From contig CAJNAR010000165.1 in the NCBI GenBank assembly GCA_905220665.1, positions 310,001-374,000 of the forward strand: a DNA stretch of 64,000 bases, given 5' to 3'. This stretch comes from Albugo candida (taxonomy: Eukaryota > Oomycota > Peronosporomycetes > Albuginales > Albuginaceae). Below the pieces are notes generated by a model, which saw only the letters and a list, made by a program, of their open reading frames with translations, was not told the origin of the DNA and did no database searches. Position numbers and translations under genes: made by a program. Each line of letters starts with the position of its first letter. Position 1 is the stretch's first letter. Shown one piece after another: positions 62,990 to 64,000 of this stretch.

Positions 62990-63640
62990 TCGTATTGTCC
63001 TGGTGTCTGAGGCTACCAGCCTACCTCAATACAGGAATATCAGCGAGAAGCCATTTCTGTTGGAAAAGGGCAACTACTGGTGTCAAAAGATCGCGACCCT
63101 TCAAATGGACGACGGGCCTCTTGATATTGTCCGTTCTTTCGCGTAGGTCTCAAGTCACACAATTGGTCACTGTCTTATGGAATCAAAAGGGATACGCTTT
63201 ATAAAGCTTTCACTCACATTGGGAAATATCGTTCAAGAACACATCGCTGATTGTACATTTCGTGAGATTCCTCTCGCATTGGAAATGCAATCTATCGAAT
63301 GTCACGAAGATCTCCATGGACCCACTGGTGTCGATAATGTATTTGATCTCATTTGCCCCGAAGGATCTTCAAGGTGGGATTACTGTTATCTACTATACGA
63401 TATAGACGCTGATTATTTCTTTTCTGACCCAGCATTCGTGAATTCAACAAAGATACACTGATGGATGTGCTATATTATCTGTCACCACGATACGGGCAAC
63501 TAATTATCAATTCTGTCACAAAACAATTGAACAGAAAGTATCAAATATTTCTTGACGAACATCCTGGTACAGAACATCTCGTAATACATTGGCGCATCTC
63601 ATACGCTCCATTTAGGCTGGTAAGGGCACGTATCAATTTG
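62990..63640 (+). pseudogene. DDHD-type phospholipase A1 fragment, decayed
   Basis: A frame near 63030-63130 reads EKPFLLEKGNYWCQKI. The 63177-63461 frame then gives REIPLALEMQSIECHEDLH, where families of DDHD/PA-preferring phospholipase A1 have VEWHxxLH. The 63461-63643 frame gives DVLYYLSPRYGQLIINSV and then LNRKYQIFLDEHPG, matching the strand-helix segment just before the GHSLG nucleophile elbow. At the elbow itself the sequence reads VIHWRISY, so the catalytic Ser is not visible. The protein breaks off there. The family identification is by eye from these three blocks. Confidence 0.55.
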
Positions 63641-63706
63641 TAGGTAATCTTAGGACCGTAAGCTTTCATAAATAGCACCTTAATTACCCCACACTGTACA
63701 GGCAAC

Positions 63707-64000
63707 ATGGACAAGGAACAGGTTATGAGTCCACGCACCCCGGAAGAACCTCCCGCAGCTCGACTCTGCGCACCCGATGATACGACAACTCTTAGCGCGG
63801 AGATGTCTTAATCAAGTGACCAGGGGTCTCTTAGCATGGTGTAGATCTTGTGGACAAACTGGTTAAACTCATTGGGAAGTTAATGCGCGATAGAGAACGT
63901 AAACGTGTAGAGCGTACTCAGATGCCTCCCGCGGAATAGGGATCTCGAACGTAGAGTGGTTGGAGTGTCTTCAGCCAGTCCTGGGTGCTCGCATGAACCG
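63707..64000 (+). pseudogene. Retroelement gag start, runs off the window edge
   Basis: An ATG at 63707 begins MDKEQVMSPRTPEEPPAARL, with a TAA at 63809. A second frame follows with a basic amphipathic helix (VDLVDKLVKLIGKLMRDRER) and a third with NVEWLECLQPVLGARMNR up to the edge. GC-rich, Pro-rich starts of this kind are typical for gag proteins of oomycete LTR elements. It begins only about 65 bases after the lipase fragment ends. Confidence 0.55.

Noticed and set aside
1..64000. CRISPR arrays, bacterial operons or prophage
   Set aside because: No regularly spaced repeats, no ribosome-binding sites before ORFs, no gene-dense organisation; the elements found are eukaryotic.

Overview
The window looks like a gene-poor, AT-rich, repeat-dense stretch of a eukaryotic genome, most likely a white-rust oomycete (Albugo-like). 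Three observations support this. Three multi-module secreted proteins carry the CX2CX5G ('CCG') signature known for Albugo candidate effectors. The LINE and the Ty3/gypsy element have reverse transcriptase, RNase H and integrase signatures of the kind I associate with oomycetes. There is no bacterial operon structure. Almost every recognisable coding sequence is broken by stops or frameshifts. Species assignment is inference.

Layout. About 0-2.75 kb: nothing recognised. 2.76-2.92 kb: a tRNA-like SINE (- strand). 3.0-5.35 kb: a decayed DDE transposon (+) of a type I associate mainly with fungi, with a duplicated block upstream and AT-rich repeats downstream. 6.1-6.5 kb: remnant of a secreted Gly/Tyr-rich protein. 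12.2-14.3 kb: CCG copy A (+), broken. 24.0-26.3 kb: a decayed MULE-type transposase (-). 28.3-31.0 kb: CCG copy B (-) followed on the same strand by another CCG-like fragment. 33.48-35.67 kb: a second MULE (-) with both long terminal inverted repeats still recognisable. 38.2-42.6 kb: a decayed Ty3/gypsy polyprotein (+) with gag knuckle, protease, RT, RNase H and integrase. 46.4-53.5 kb: a decayed LINE (-) with ORF1-like region, endonuclease and RT. 55.7-56.2 kb: possible second LINE endonuclease fragment. 59.16-61.17 kb: CCG copy C (+), the best preserved, with one in-frame stop. 63.0-63.6 kb: remnant of a DDHD-type phospholipase. 63.7 kb to the edge: start of another retroelement gag.

The main biological point is the CCG family. 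Copies A, B and C can be aligned by eye over their whole length. They share a signal peptide, an N-terminal CX2CX5G unit, then four more units with the pattern C-(10 to 15)-C-x2-C, with or without a trailing G, and a later Cys pair. Copy C has two further features of interest: a DLNxxP sequence identical to the plant EAR co-repressor-binding motif in the linker between units 4 and 5, and a basic C-terminal tail. Copies A and C both have a stop at or just after the end of unit 2. The effector genes lie among dead transposons, as expected for fast-evolving effector compartments in filamentous plant pathogens.
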